This document shows positions 1-7,321 of a stretch of DNA of 52,011 bases, piece by piece (positions within the stretch are counted from its first letter, which is position 1; each line of letters begins with the position of its first letter). This stretch comes from Dyella sp. ASV24 (GTDB lineage: Bacteria; Pseudomonadota; Gammaproteobacteria; Xanthomonadales; Rhodanobacteraceae). The notes under the pieces are model-generated. The model was not told the origin of the DNA. It worked only from the letters and a program-made list of their open reading frames with translations, and ran no database searches. The stretch spans positions 1 to 52,011 of the forward strand of contig NZ_JAELTQ010000019.1 of the NCBI RefSeq assembly GCF_016428905.1. The letters run 5' to 3'. Both the position numbers and the translations under genes were made by a program.

Positions 1-840
1 CCGCGCATGCTGGTGTCCGGCCCGCCCCTGGGCGCGACAGGCGGCCATGCCGATGGCACCACGGGTTTCTCACCGTGGATCGAGTTCCACGACGTCAATG
101 GCGTGGCCGATGGCGTCGACGCTATCCGCCATCGCGTGCGAGAGAACGTCAAGCACGGTGCCGACGTCATCAAGTTCATGGCGAGCGCCGGCGTGCTGAG
201 TGCGGAGACCTCGGTGGGTGCGCCGCAGTACTCGCAGGAAGAAATGAACGCCGTGGTCGACGAAGCGCATCGCTGGGGTAAGAAAGTCGCCGCGCACGCG
301 CATGGTGCCGAGGCCATCAAGATGGCCATTCGCGCCGGCGTGGATTCGGTGGAGCACAGCAGCCTGATCGACGACGAAGGTCTGAAGCTTGCCAAGCAGC
401 ACGGCACGTATCTGGATTTCGATGTGTACAACGACGACTACATCCTCAGCGAGTACTCCAAGAAGGGCTTCCCGGCCAGCACCATCGAGAAGGAAAAGAT
501 GGTGGGTCGCCTGCAGCGTGAGAACTTCCAGCGTGCGGTGAAGGCCGGTGAAAAAATGACCTTTGGCACCGACGCTGGCGTGTATCCACATGGCTGGAAC
601 GCCAAACAGTTTGCCGTGATGACCAAGTGGGGCATGACGCCCATGCAAGCCATCCAGGCCGCCACGGTGACGGCCGCTGATCTGCTCGGCATGACCGGCA
701 AGGTGGGCGCGTTGGCGCCAGGTTATTACGCTGACCTCATCGCGGTAAGCGGTGACCCGCTCAAGGATGTATCTCAGCTTGAGCACGTGGGGTTCGTGAT
801 GAAGGGCGGCGACGTCGACAAGAACGAGATCGCGCGTTGA
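1..840 (+). CDS. Metal-dependent amidohydrolase, C-terminal part (5' truncated by window edge)
   Basis: The reading frame is open from base 1, so the true start lies outside the window; the ATG at position 7 is probably internal. The visible 279 residues are the C-terminal two thirds of an imidazolonepropionase/Xaa-Pro-dipeptidase-like amidohydrolase, a TIM-barrel hydrolase with a dinuclear metal site. Visible landmarks are VIKF (candidate carbamylated metal-bridging lysine), AAHAHG (metal His), VEHSS (metal His), FGTDAGV (catalytic Asp) and the C-terminal GALAPGYYADLIAVSGDPL segment that closes the composite beta-sandwich. Members usually act on peptide-like or cyclic amide substrates and are often secreted in this bacterial group. 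The signal peptide and first HxH motif would lie upstream. The substrate cannot be assigned. Family assignment is firm. Confidence 0.9.
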   Translation, partial: PRMLVSGPPLGATGGHADGTTGFSPWIEFHDVNGVADGVDAIRHRVRENVKHGADVIKFMASAGVLSAETSVGAPQYSQEEMNAVVDEAHRWGKKVAAHAHGAEAIKMAIRAGVDSVEHSSLIDDEGLKLAKQHGTYLDFDVYNDDYILSEYSKKGFPASTIEKEKMVGRLQRENFQRAVKAGEKMTFGTDAGVYPHGWNAKQFAVMTKWGMTPMQAIQAATVTAADLLGMTGKVGALAPGYYADLIAVSGDPLKDVSQLEHVGFVMKGGDVDKNEIAR

Positions 841-851
841 TCGTGCACGGA

Positions 852-877
852 CGCGGCTATCGCATCCGGTAGCCGCG
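852..877. terminator. Hairpin between convergent genes
   Basis: Perfect 8-bp inverted repeat CGCGGCTA / TAGCCGCG around a 10-nt loop, in the 42-bp gap between the converging amidohydrolase and LysE-type genes. It has no T-run, so it is a possible bidirectional terminator or 3'-end stabiliser rather than a clear intrinsic terminator. Confidence 0.5.
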
Positions 878-882
878 ACGCT

Positions 883-1494
883 TCAGTTGCTCGCCAATTT
901 GGCGGCGGCAGCGATAAGCATGCCGCCGGACGCACCTTCCACACAGCGCCGTCCGCGATCGCTCAATCCGCCCGCCTTGCCGGTTCGTGCGAGCACCACA
1001 CTCAATGCGCTGTATACCAGCGCGCACAGCGCGATAAAGATGGCCGACAACAGCATCGCCTGCAGCGCGACGGCGTGTCCCGGATGTACAAACTGCGGCA
1101 ACATCGCGAAGTAGATCATCATGCCCTTGGGATTAAGTGCCGCGGTAACAAAGCCACGACGTAGCTGCGACGCTACGTGTGCGGCTGGCAGTGCGATGTG
1201 CCCCGACCGCATGGCCGAACGCAACAAGCGCACTGCGAGATAAATCAGATACGCCACGCCCGCCCAGCGCAGCGCCTGGAACAACACCGGCGAGGCGGCA
1301 ATCACTGCGGCAAGACCGAAAGCCACCAGCAATGAATGCAGTACATAGCCGGTGCACACGCCGGCTGTCGCGCGCAGCCCGGCGCGGGCATCGCCGGAGA
1401 TAGCCTGCGATGCGATGTAAAGCATGTCCGGCCCCGGCACGCAGATCAGTGGGAGCACCGTGGCGACAAAGAGCAGCAGCGTGTGGATGTCCAT
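883..1494 (-). CDS. LysE/RhtB family amino-acid exporter
   Basis: A 203-residue, very hydrophobic protein with the LysE/RhtB pattern. The N-terminal membrane segment runs into the family signature VPGPDMLYI, followed by GLRATAGVCTGY and further membrane segments (about six in total). Members export amino acids such as lysine, threonine or homoserine lactone across the inner membrane. I chose the ATG at 1494 (MDIHTLLLF); a GTG two codons upstream is also possible. It is divergent from the Lrp/AsnC regulator at 1599, the classical arrangement in which the regulator senses the amino acid and controls the exporter. The intergenic region carries repeated palindromes (see 1518 and 1558). The substrate is not deducible. 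Confidence 0.9.
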   Translation of the reverse strand: MDIHTLLLFVATVLPLICVPGPDMLYIASQAISGDARAGLRATAGVCTGYVLHSLLVAFGLAAVIAASPVLFQALRWAGVAYLIYLAVRLLRSAMRSGHIALPAAHVASQLRRGFVTAALNPKGMMIYFAMLPQFVHPGHAVALQAMLLSAIFIALCALVYSALSVVLARTGKAGGLSDRGRRCVEGASGGMLIAAAAKLASN

Positions 1495-1517
1495 GCCCAC
1501 AGGCTACGCGGCCACGC

Positions 1518-1534
1518 CCGGCATAGGGTGCCAA
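1518..1534. promoter_or_regulatory. Imperfect Lrp/AsnC-type operator copy
   Basis: A 17-bp element containing GGCATA and TGCCAA, matching 12 of 17 positions of the perfect palindrome that begins exactly 40 bp downstream. It lies between the exporter and regulator genes. Binding by the neighbouring Lrp-family protein is inferred. Confidence 0.45.
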
Positions 1535-1557
1535 ATAGCGCGCTGACAGAGCGATGT

Positions 1558-1574
1558 TTGGCATATCATGCCAA
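1558..1574. promoter_or_regulatory. Perfect palindrome, likely Lrp/AsnC-family operator
   Basis: TTGGCAT, three bases, ATGCCAA: a perfect 7-bp inverted repeat in the divergent promoter region. A third half-like copy (GCATCATGCCAA, 1594-1605) overlaps the regulator start codon. Lrp-family regulators bind repeated short palindromes of about this length as multimers, so autoregulation together with control of the exporter is a reasonable inference. Confidence 0.6.
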
Positions 1575-1598
1575 TCTCTTCGCCAAGAGTGACGCATC

Positions 1599-2063
1599 AT
1601 GCCAATACGGCTGGATGAGACCGACAAGCGCATCCTGCGCGCCTTGCAGGAGAACGCGCGGCTGCCGAATACCGACCTTGCGAACGAAGTGGGGTTGTCG
1701 CCATCGCCCTGCCTGCGCCGGGTGAAGTTGCTGGAAGAAGCGGGCGTTATCGAGCGCTATGTCACCGTGCTCGATCCCTCCAAGGTGGGCGCGGGGCTCA
1801 CGCTGTTCACGCGCGTATGGCTGACCGCGCAGGACGCCGACACTATCGAGCAGTTCATCCGTGCCATGCAGCGACTGCCGCAGGTGATGGAGTGCTACAT
1901 CATGCTGGGCGAAAGCGATGCACTGCTGCGTGTGGCGGTGGCCGACCTCGACGATTACCGGCACTTCCAGTCCACCCATCTCACGCGCGCCAACGGCATC
2001 CAGAACGTCAAAACCGACATGCCCAGCCAGGTGGTCAAACGCACGTACGCATTGCCCCTGTAA
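1599..2063 (+). CDS. Lrp/AsnC family transcriptional regulator
   Basis: 154 residues, the usual length. The N-terminal winged helix-turn-helix is recognisable (LDETDKRILRALQENARL, then NTDLANEVGLSPSPCLRRVKLLEEAGVI). The C-terminal RAM/effector domain spans about 70-150 and contains the ligand-loop region VMECYIMLGESDALLRVAV. Such proteins form octamers that respond to amino acids. It is divergent from the LysE-type exporter, so the likely job is amino-acid-responsive control of that exporter. One operator-like half site overlaps the ATG, which suggests autorepression. The start fits the domain boundary with only a few residues before the helix-turn-helix. Confidence 0.93.
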   Translation: MPIRLDETDKRILRALQENARLPNTDLANEVGLSPSPCLRRVKLLEEAGVIERYVTVLDPSKVGAGLTLFTRVWLTAQDADTIEQFIRAMQRLPQVMECYIMLGESDALLRVAVADLDDYRHFQSTHLTRANGIQNVKTDMPSQVVKRTYALPL

Positions 2064-2138
2064 CCTCTCGTCTTCTCGATGCGTGGATGATCTCCGCGCT
2101 ACGCTGTTCGTTCGCCAGGCTCGTTACCGAGGTGTTCC

Positions 2139-2606
2139 ATGGAAGCACGTCCGCCGGTTCCCCCTTTTACCGCCGAAACCGCTGCACAGAAAGTACGCCT
2201 GGCTGAGGATGGCTGGAACAGCCGCGATCCCGCTCGCGTGGTGTTGGCGTACTCGCCGGATACGTATTGGCGCAATCGTGCCGAGTTCGTTCATGGTCGC
2301 GACGAAGCGCAGGCCTTTCTTGCACGCAAGTGGAATCGCGAGCTCGACTATCGCCTGATCAAGGAGCTATGGACGTTCGCCGGCCATCGCATCGCGGTTC
2401 GCTTTGCCTATGAATGGCACGACGACTCCGGCCAGTGGTATCGCAGCTATGGCAACGAAAACTGGCAGTTCGACGAAAACGGGTTGATGACGCATCGCCA
2501 TGCGTCCATCAATGACCTGCGTATCACTGACGCCGAACGTAAATACCACTGGCCACTCGGGCGTCGACCGGATGACCATCCAAGCCTGAGCGAGCTGGGT
2601 TTCTGA
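2139..2606 (+). CDS. DUF1348 / NTF2-like superfamily protein
   Basis: A 155-residue soluble protein. The pattern from [23 protein letters not shown] through [33 protein letters not shown] and [15 protein letters not shown] to a C-terminal [13 protein letters not shown] is typical of DUF1348, a SnoaL/NTF2-like fold (cone-shaped alpha+beta barrel). No catalytic function is established for the family. GAGG lies six bases before the ATG and supports this start. It is followed 49 bp later by a zinc-finger protein in the same direction, so the two may be co-transcribed. Confidence 0.85.
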   Translation: MEARPPVPPFTAETAAQKVRLAEDGWNSRDPARVVLAYSPDTYWRNRAEFVHGRDEAQAFLARKWNRELDYRLIKELWTFAGHRIAVRFAYEWHDDSGQWYRSYGNENWQFDENGLMTHRHASINDLRITDAERKYHWPLGRRPDDHPSLSELGF

Positions 2607-2655
2607 TGACAGCGTTGCTGGCGGCGTTTCGATCATCACCACGAGGAGCGGGGAG

Positions 2656-3006
2656 ATGAGCAAGCAGGAGTCGGGCATCAACCTGGAAGCGGTACCCAGT
2701 GGCGATGGCTGCGAGGAGTGCCTGAAGAGCGGTGGCTGGTGGTTCCATCTGCGTCGATGTGCCGAATGCGGTCACATAGGCTGTTGCGACAGCTCACCTC
2801 ATCAGCACGCCAGCAAACACTTTCATGCCACCGGCCACCCGGTCATCGCCAACTTCGAACCGGACGACCGCTGGTTTTACGATTACCGCACAAGCGATGC
2901 GTTTTACGGCCCCGAGTTGCGTCCGCCGCTGTTCCATCCGCTGGATCAGCCCACACCCGGCCCGAAAGGCAAGGTTCCGAAGAACTGGGAAGACCTTTTG
3001 AACTGA
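2656..3006 (+). CDS. UBP-type zinc finger domain protein
   Basis: 116 residues. The UBP-type (ZnF-UBP) zinc-binding pattern is complete: CEEC, CAECGHIGCCD, then SSPHQHASKHFHATGHPVI, giving the Cys and His ligands of the fold that binds ubiquitin C-termini in eukaryotes. The bacterial stand-alone versions have no defined partner. The C-terminal part is Pro-rich and ends KVPKNWEDLLN. A strong GAGGAGCGGGGAG precedes the ATG. Its neighbour is the DUF1348 gene. The fold is secure and the function unknown. Confidence 0.87.
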   Translation: MSKQESGINLEAVPSGDGCEECLKSGGWWFHLRRCAECGHIGCCDSSPHQHASKHFHATGHPVIANFEPDDRWFYDYRTSDAFYGPELRPPLFHPLDQPTPGPKGKVPKNWEDLLN

Positions 3007-3010
3007 GCGA

Positions 3011-4237
3011 TTAGCAGGATTCGCACGCGGTCATTTCGTCATCGCGGCGATCCATCGCCATCGACACGAACCACAACAACAAGCCACCCAGAGCGAGACC
3101 ACTGCCCACCCAGCCCGGTGAGGTCCAGCCGTAGCCGTGCGCAATCGCCAGGCCGCCAAGGAAGGGGCCGAGTGCATTGGCTGCGTTGAATGCGGAATGG
3201 TTGAGCGAGGCGGCGAGGCCTTGCGCGTCACCGGCTACGTCCATCAAACGTGTCTGCAGCACCGTGCCCAGGGCACCGCCCATGCCGATCAGAAACACGA
3301 TGGCGCCCAGCGCCCACACATTGCCAGCGGTAAACGGGAACACGGCCAGCGTCAGCATGCTCCACACCAGCAAGCCGCCCGCCGTGCGCATCAGCGCGCG
3401 ATCGGCAAGCATCGGCACCACCAGATTGCCCAGCGTCATGCCGATGCCGAACACGCCCATCACCCAGGGCACGGCATCCAGCGACATATGCGTCACCTTG
3501 AGCAGGATGTCCGCGAGATAGGTGTACACGGCAAACAGGCCGCCAAAACCGATCGCGCCGATGCCCAGTGTCATCCACACCTGCGGGCGCTTCAGCGCGC
3601 CGAGCTCACGCAGCGGGCTCGCCTTGGCGTCGGCAGGCGTATTCGGTGCAAAGGCGTACACCGCGATCATGGTGGCAACGCCGAGCAGGGCCACCAGCGC
3701 GAAACTCCAACGCCAGCCCACCGCTTGGCCCAGCCAGCTTGCCAACGGCACGCCGACGATGGTGGCGCAGGTAAGGCCCAGGAACATCTGGCCCACGGCA
3801 CGCGTACGGCGATTGGCGGGCACCAGCGAGCTGGCCACCAACGCCGCCACGCCGAAGTACGCGCCGTGCGGCAAGCCGCTGAGAAAACGGAATACCAGCA
3901 TCCAGTGATAGCTGGGCGACAGGCCAGTGAGCCCGTTGAACACCGTGAACATCGCCATCAGCATCAACAGCAGCCCGCGACGTGGCAAGCGCGCGCCGAG
4001 CACGGTGATCACCGGAGCACCCACCACCACGCCTAGTGCATAGGCACTGATGGCATGGCCGGCGGTGGGTGCATCGATGCCCAGCCCCTGCGCAAACAGC
4101 GGCAGCATGCTCATCGTGGCGAACTCGGTCGTGCCGATGGCGAAGCCACCCACAGCGAGCGCAAGGATGACGAGCCCAACGTGGGGAACGCGAATGGGCG
4201 GGGTGCCCGGATCAAGAGCGGGTGCGGAAGCGGACAT
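3011..4237 (-). CDS. MFS transporter, AraJ/arabinose-efflux-like (DHA1) type
   Basis: About 408 residues with twelve predicted membrane segments. The helix-1 motif GGFAIGTTEFATMSMLP, the loop GARLPRRGLLLM and helix-5 motif FLGLTCATIVGVPLASWLG are those of DHA1 sugar/drug efflux transporters related to AraJ/YdhP/Cml. Transport is proton-driven efflux across the inner membrane; the substrate is unknown. I favour the ATG at 4237 (MSASAP); the frame also has an ATG at 4294 that would add 19 residues (MLSMLQRTTAPLPKARAFP). It converges on the zinc-finger gene with a 4-bp gap. Confidence 0.9.
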   Translation of the reverse strand: MSASAPALDPGTPPIRVPHVGLVILALAVGGFAIGTTEFATMSMLPLFAQGLGIDAPTAGHAISAYALGVVVGAPVITVLGARLPRRGLLLMLMAMFTVFNGLTGLSPSYHWMLVFRFLSGLPHGAYFGVAALVASSLVPANRRTRAVGQMFLGLTCATIVGVPLASWLGQAVGWRWSFALVALLGVATMIAVYAFAPNTPADAKASPLRELGALKRPQVWMTLGIGAIGFGGLFAVYTYLADILLKVTHMSLDAVPWVMGVFGIGMTLGNLVVPMLADRALMRTAGGLLVWSMLTLAVFPFTAGNVWALGAIVFLIGMGGALGTVLQTRLMDVAGDAQGLAASLNHSAFNAANALGPFLGGLAIAHGYGWTSPGWVGSGLALGGLLLWFVSMAMDRRDDEMTACESC

Positions 4238-4405
4238 GGGGAATGCTCGGGCCTTGGGGAGAGGCGCAGTGGTGCGTTGCAGCATCGAGAGCATAGCGCC
4301 TGAGGGGCGCTGAGGCCAGCCGCACGCCTACATCGTGTCGATCATTGAATCGCCAGAAAGGCGCAAGCCGCGCGCCTCACCTGCGGGGCAGGCTGCATTT
4401 TCCTA

Positions 4406-4424
4406 GGAGGCGTATCGCGCCTCC
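4406..4424. other. Leader hairpin upstream of the hydrolase
   Basis: GGAGGCG, a five-base loop, CGCCTCC: a perfect 7-bp stem about 40 bp before the hydrolase start. It may lie in the 5' untranslated region. No known riboswitch pattern was recognised. Confidence 0.3.
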
Positions 4425-4464
4425 CGTCCCATCCACAACCCACGGACCGAAAGGTGGAGGCGAT

Positions 4465-5454
4465 ATGCGCAAGTACGCATGGATAGGCTTCATGGCCGCC
4501 TGGTGGTGTTGCGCCGGCGCGGCGTTGGCGACCACCGGAACCGCCAATCTGCTGAACCGACAGGCGCGGCCCTGGCAACCGGCGCCTCCGGCCGAACAGA
4601 TACCGATCTGGCCGGACGGCCTAAAGATCGCGCCGCCTTCCATGCCGGGCGAAGAAGACTTCGGCACCAGCACGCAACCGCTGGCCGGTTTGCCCGTTAC
4701 CGTGGTCGAGCACGTGTCGCGCCCGACCATGACCATCTACTCGCCCAAAGGGAACAACACCGGCGCGGCGGTAGTGGTATTTCCCGGCGGTGGCTATCGC
4801 GTTCTTGCCATTGATCTGGAGGGCACCGACATCTGCGATTGGCTCACCTCGCGCGGCATCACTTGTGTGCTGTTGAAATACCGCGTGCCTGGCTCCGGCC
4901 CGTACTACAACGAAGAGTGCAGCTGCGCGAAGCAGCCCACCGTGCCCATGGCGCTACAGGACGCGCAGCGAACCATCGCGCTATTGCGTGAGCGTGCGCC
5001 GAGCTTGGGTGTCGATCCGCACAAGATCGGCGTGGTTGGTTTCTCTGCCGGCGGACGCATGGTGGCGGATGTCAGCAATCACACCAAACTCAGCTACAAG
5101 CCCGTCGATGACGCGGACAAGCAAAGCGTGCGGCCGGATTTCGCCATGGCGCTCTATCCCGGTCACTTGTGGAAAGGCCCTGGCATCACGCTCAGGCCGG
5201 ACGTGAAGATCGATCCGCACGCACCGCCTACGCTCATCGTCCAGGCGGGCGACGACCCAGTGGACGACGTGCGCGAATCGGTGACGTACTACGTCGCGCT
5301 ACAGCAGGCAGGCGTGCCGGTGGAAATGCACTTGTACGCGCACGGTGGCCACGCGTTCGGCGTCCGCAGCACGCCCAACCCGATCACACAGTGGCCAACC
5401 TTGGCCGAGGCCTGGATGAGCAACCTGGGCGTCCTTGCCGCGCCAGTGCACTGA
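4465..5454 (+). CDS. Secreted alpha/beta hydrolase (acetylxylan-esterase-like)
   Basis: 329 residues. The ATG at 4465 is chosen because GGAGG lies five bases upstream and because it places a signal peptide at the N-terminus (hydrophobic core WIGFMAAWWCCAGAALA). The alpha/beta-hydrolase core shows VVFPGGGYRVLA (oxyanion loop replacing HGGG), the nucleophile elbow GFSAGG (Ser), a late DDPV acid region and HGGHAFG with the catalytic His. This arrangement is that of the BD-FAE/acetylxylan esterase-like group, which removes acetyl or feruloyl groups from plant polysaccharides in the periplasm or medium. The frame remains open upstream to 4345 but without a signal peptide. The exact substrate is inferred. 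Confidence 0.88.
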   Translation: MRKYAWIGFMAAWWCCAGAALATTGTANLLNRQARPWQPAPPAEQIPIWPDGLKIAPPSMPGEEDFGTSTQPLAGLPVTVVEHVSRPTMTIYSPKGNNTGAAVVVFPGGGYRVLAIDLEGTDICDWLTSRGITCVLLKYRVPGSGPYYNEECSCAKQPTVPMALQDAQRTIALLRERAPSLGVDPHKIGVVGFSAGGRMVADVSNHTKLSYKPVDDADKQSVRPDFAMALYPGHLWKGPGITLRPDVKIDPHAPPTLIVQAGDDPVDDVRESVTYYVALQQAGVPVEMHLYAHGGHAFGVRSTPNPITQWPTLAEAWMSNLGVLAAPVH

Positions 5455-5467
5455 AGCCGTCATCGCG

Positions 5468-5497
5468 ATGCCCGGCGCAGCGTGCAGCGTCGGGCAT
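5468..5497. terminator. Bidirectional terminator-like hairpin
   Basis: An 11-bp stem (ATGCCCGGCGC with GCGTCGGGCAT, one wobble pair) and an 8-nt loop in the gap between the converging hydrolase and methyltransferase-like genes, reaching the stop codon of the latter. There is no long T-run. Confidence 0.55.
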
Positions 5498-6054
5498 TAC
5501 CAGATGAAGGGAAGAAACCGTTTCACCTTCGATGCGTACTGCCGATAGTCGGGAAACGCTCCAGCAAGCGCTTGCTCCTCGACCCGGATGCGAAAGAAAA
5601 ATGCAGGCAAGGTAACGAGGGACAACAGGACGAGCGCAATCACATTGCCAAGCGCCAACCCCAGGCCGACAAACGCCAGCCAGCCGCCGAAGTAACCTGG
5701 ATGGCGAACGAAGCGATAAGGGCCCGCGATCACCAGCTGGTGATCGCTTTGCACGGCGACGTTCGCGGAGAAAAACTTCCGCAACGTCCACATGCCCGCC
5801 CAACGGATGCAGAACCCGCTGACCATCACCACCACGCCGAGGATCTTGGTCATCGGAGCAAAGGGCGCGTTACCCACGCCGAAAAAGTAAAGCGCGATGG
5901 ACAGCCATGGAAGAACCATGTTGCTGGTGGCCAGGATAAGCAGTGAGCGGTGATCCACATTCGCGCCGCTTCGATCACGAGCCGGACGGAGAATCAGGCC
6001 CTCCGAAAAGAACCAGAGGGCAAAAAGCGCTATGGCAACGGACTCGACCTTCAT
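5497..6054 (-). CDS. Isoprenylcysteine carboxyl methyltransferase (ICMT)-family membrane protein
   Basis: About 185 residues with four to five membrane segments. The C-terminal half carries the ICMT/phospholipid-methyltransferase signature: GPYRFVRHPGYFGGW, then after a membrane hairpin RIRVEEQALAGAFPDYRQYASKVKRFLPFIW, which forms the SAM-binding region with conserved HP and EE. Bacterial homologues methylate unknown membrane substrates. The ATG at 6054 is preferred because GGGGGA precedes it at proper spacing; an ATG at 6066 would add four residues. A second family member lies at 10131 in this window; the two differ in N-terminal length. Confidence 0.85.
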   Translation of the reverse strand: MKVESVAIALFALWFFSEGLILRPARDRSGANVDHRSLLILATSNMVLPWLSIALYFFGVGNAPFAPMTKILGVVVMVSGFCIRWAGMWTLRKFFSANVAVQSDHQLVIAGPYRFVRHPGYFGGWLAFVGLGLALGNVIALVLLSLVTLPAFFFRIRVEEQALAGAFPDYRQYASKVKRFLPFIW

Positions 6055-6327
6055 GGCATCCCCCATGATTCAGGTACCACATCGTGGCATGGCCGAAGCC
6101 CGGAAGGCTCGGCCCTCTCGATAGCTGGCGCATGATAACCCCTGTAGGGGGCATTGCTCAGGACGGCAATATTTGGAGCGAACCATGGGCTTGCATAACG
6201 ATGACCGATGCGGCCGAAGTAGCATCCTTTGTGGTGTCTGGGGAAACGTAGGTACGAGTCAAGTCAGTCACGGCAGCGTAGGCCGGCGGGGCTTGTCAGA
6301 AACACAAGCCGCAGGCAGGCTTGCGCG

Positions 6328-6353
6328 CGTCAGCTTCTGATCCAAAGCGGACA
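6328..6353 (+). repeat. Dispersed palindromic repeat, copy 1
   Basis: Matches 20 of 26 positions of the consensus (right arm AAAGCGGACA intact). It lies 150 bp upstream of the membrane-protein start at 6503. Confidence 0.65.
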
Positions 6354-6406
6354 GCGTATGCCACGGGGACATCGGGTGATGCACCGCTTGTGTAAGGTCA
6401 CGGTCC

Positions 6407-6432
6407 TTTCAACTTTCGGTCATTGGCGGCAT
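6407..6432 (+). repeat. Dispersed palindromic repeat, copy 2 (degenerate)
   Basis: CTTTCG and GCGG cores are conserved while the loop has diverged. It ends 70 bp before the membrane-protein start at 6503. Weaker than the other copies. Confidence 0.4.
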
Positions 6433-6502
6433 GCCGCCTGGATGGAACGATGGTTCGCAAGATGCGTCCATCAGCGTTATATCTCGAGGGAAGCGAACAA
6501 CC

Positions 6503-7231
6503 ATGTCGATGCACGAGCGGGACATTGACGAATCAACGCTATCGGCCATCCGCCGACGTTACGAGGGTCTTAGCGATGAGGCGCTGGCCGATATTGCGTC
6601 CCGTGATCCTGAGGACTTGTCTCTTGAAGCAAGGGCGGCCCTTGAGGCGGAGCTGAAGGAACGCGACAAGGCCATGGTCGAGCGACAGGCCGAGGCCATT
6701 CGCGACCAGAGGAAGGCTGCGATCGACCGGGCGAATGCAGCCGTTCCGGAACACCGGTGGGATACGCGAGGAAAGGCGACGCCTGCGTACGAGCAGACGA
6801 TAAGGATTGCTCGTTGGTTGGCGTTCGTTCCAGCCGCCTGGCAGGCCGCGCATGTGCACGGCTGGATCCTTCACTTCTTTGGCGTGGAGAAAGTCGGTGA
6901 TGTAATGGCGCTTAATGATGGTGATCTACTGGCTTTCGGTGTTGCCGGATTCCTTACGCCCCTTGTCGCCATCTCAGTGGGTGCGTGGGTCTGCCCCGCC
7001 AAGCGAAAGTCGCTGCCGGTGTTTGTCCTGTCCGCGCTATGCATCGTGGGCGCAGCCTATTCGTTGCATATGCTCTCAAGGTCGGGAGCGCCAGATGCAC
7101 TACGCCATCTGTTTGGCCTGGGTGCCATCGTGACGATGGCGGTTTCGGTGATGGCCGCCGGCGTGTTCTGGTTGGCCCCCTGGCGAAAGAAGCCACTGCC
7201 CCGTGTCACGCCGCTTCATGTGGGTGATTAA
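6503..7231 (+). CDS. Hypothetical membrane protein with N-terminal charged helical region
   Basis: 242 residues from the ATG at 6503, which follows GAGGG at 12 bp; the frame is open back to 6431. Residues 1-90 are highly charged and helical (SLEARAALEAELKERDKAMVERQ type, possible coiled coil). About four hydrophobic membrane segments follow between residues 105 and 230, and the protein ends in a basic tail (PWRKKPLPRVTP). The N-terminal YEGLSDEALADIASRDPEDLSLEA segment resembles short repeats seen in other uncharacterised inner-membrane proteins. I do not recognise a named family. It is an orphan preceded by two dispersed repeats. Confidence 0.7.
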   Translation: MSMHERDIDESTLSAIRRRYEGLSDEALADIASRDPEDLSLEARAALEAELKERDKAMVERQAEAIRDQRKAAIDRANAAVPEHRWDTRGKATPAYEQTIRIARWLAFVPAAWQAAHVHGWILHFFGVEKVGDVMALNDGDLLAFGVAGFLTPLVAISVGAWVCPAKRKSLPVFVLSALCIVGAAYSLHMLSRSGAPDALRHLFGLGAIVTMAVSVMAAGVFWLAPWRKKPLPRVTPLHVGD

Positions 7232-7321
7232 AAAGGCGAGGGTTGGGTAAGCACCGGCGACGCACATTGCGCGACGTCTTTCAGCAAATATATTCTGCTG
7301 TCGTGGCCAACGGGAGGGGAC

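Larger units (their letters stand above)
6067..6502. other. Intergenic stretch with two copies of the dispersed repeat
   Basis: About 435 bp without a convincing gene. An open frame at 6229-6528 has no family resemblance or good start. The notable content is two copies of the window-wide short palindromic repeat (6328 and 6407), the second partly decayed, before the membrane protein at 6503. Confidence 0.4.

Noticed and set aside
3137-4036. Long plus-strand open frame opposite the MFS gene
   Set aside because: It is His/Arg/Gln-rich and mirrors codon use of the real minus-strand transporter; a typical shadow of a high-GC gene.
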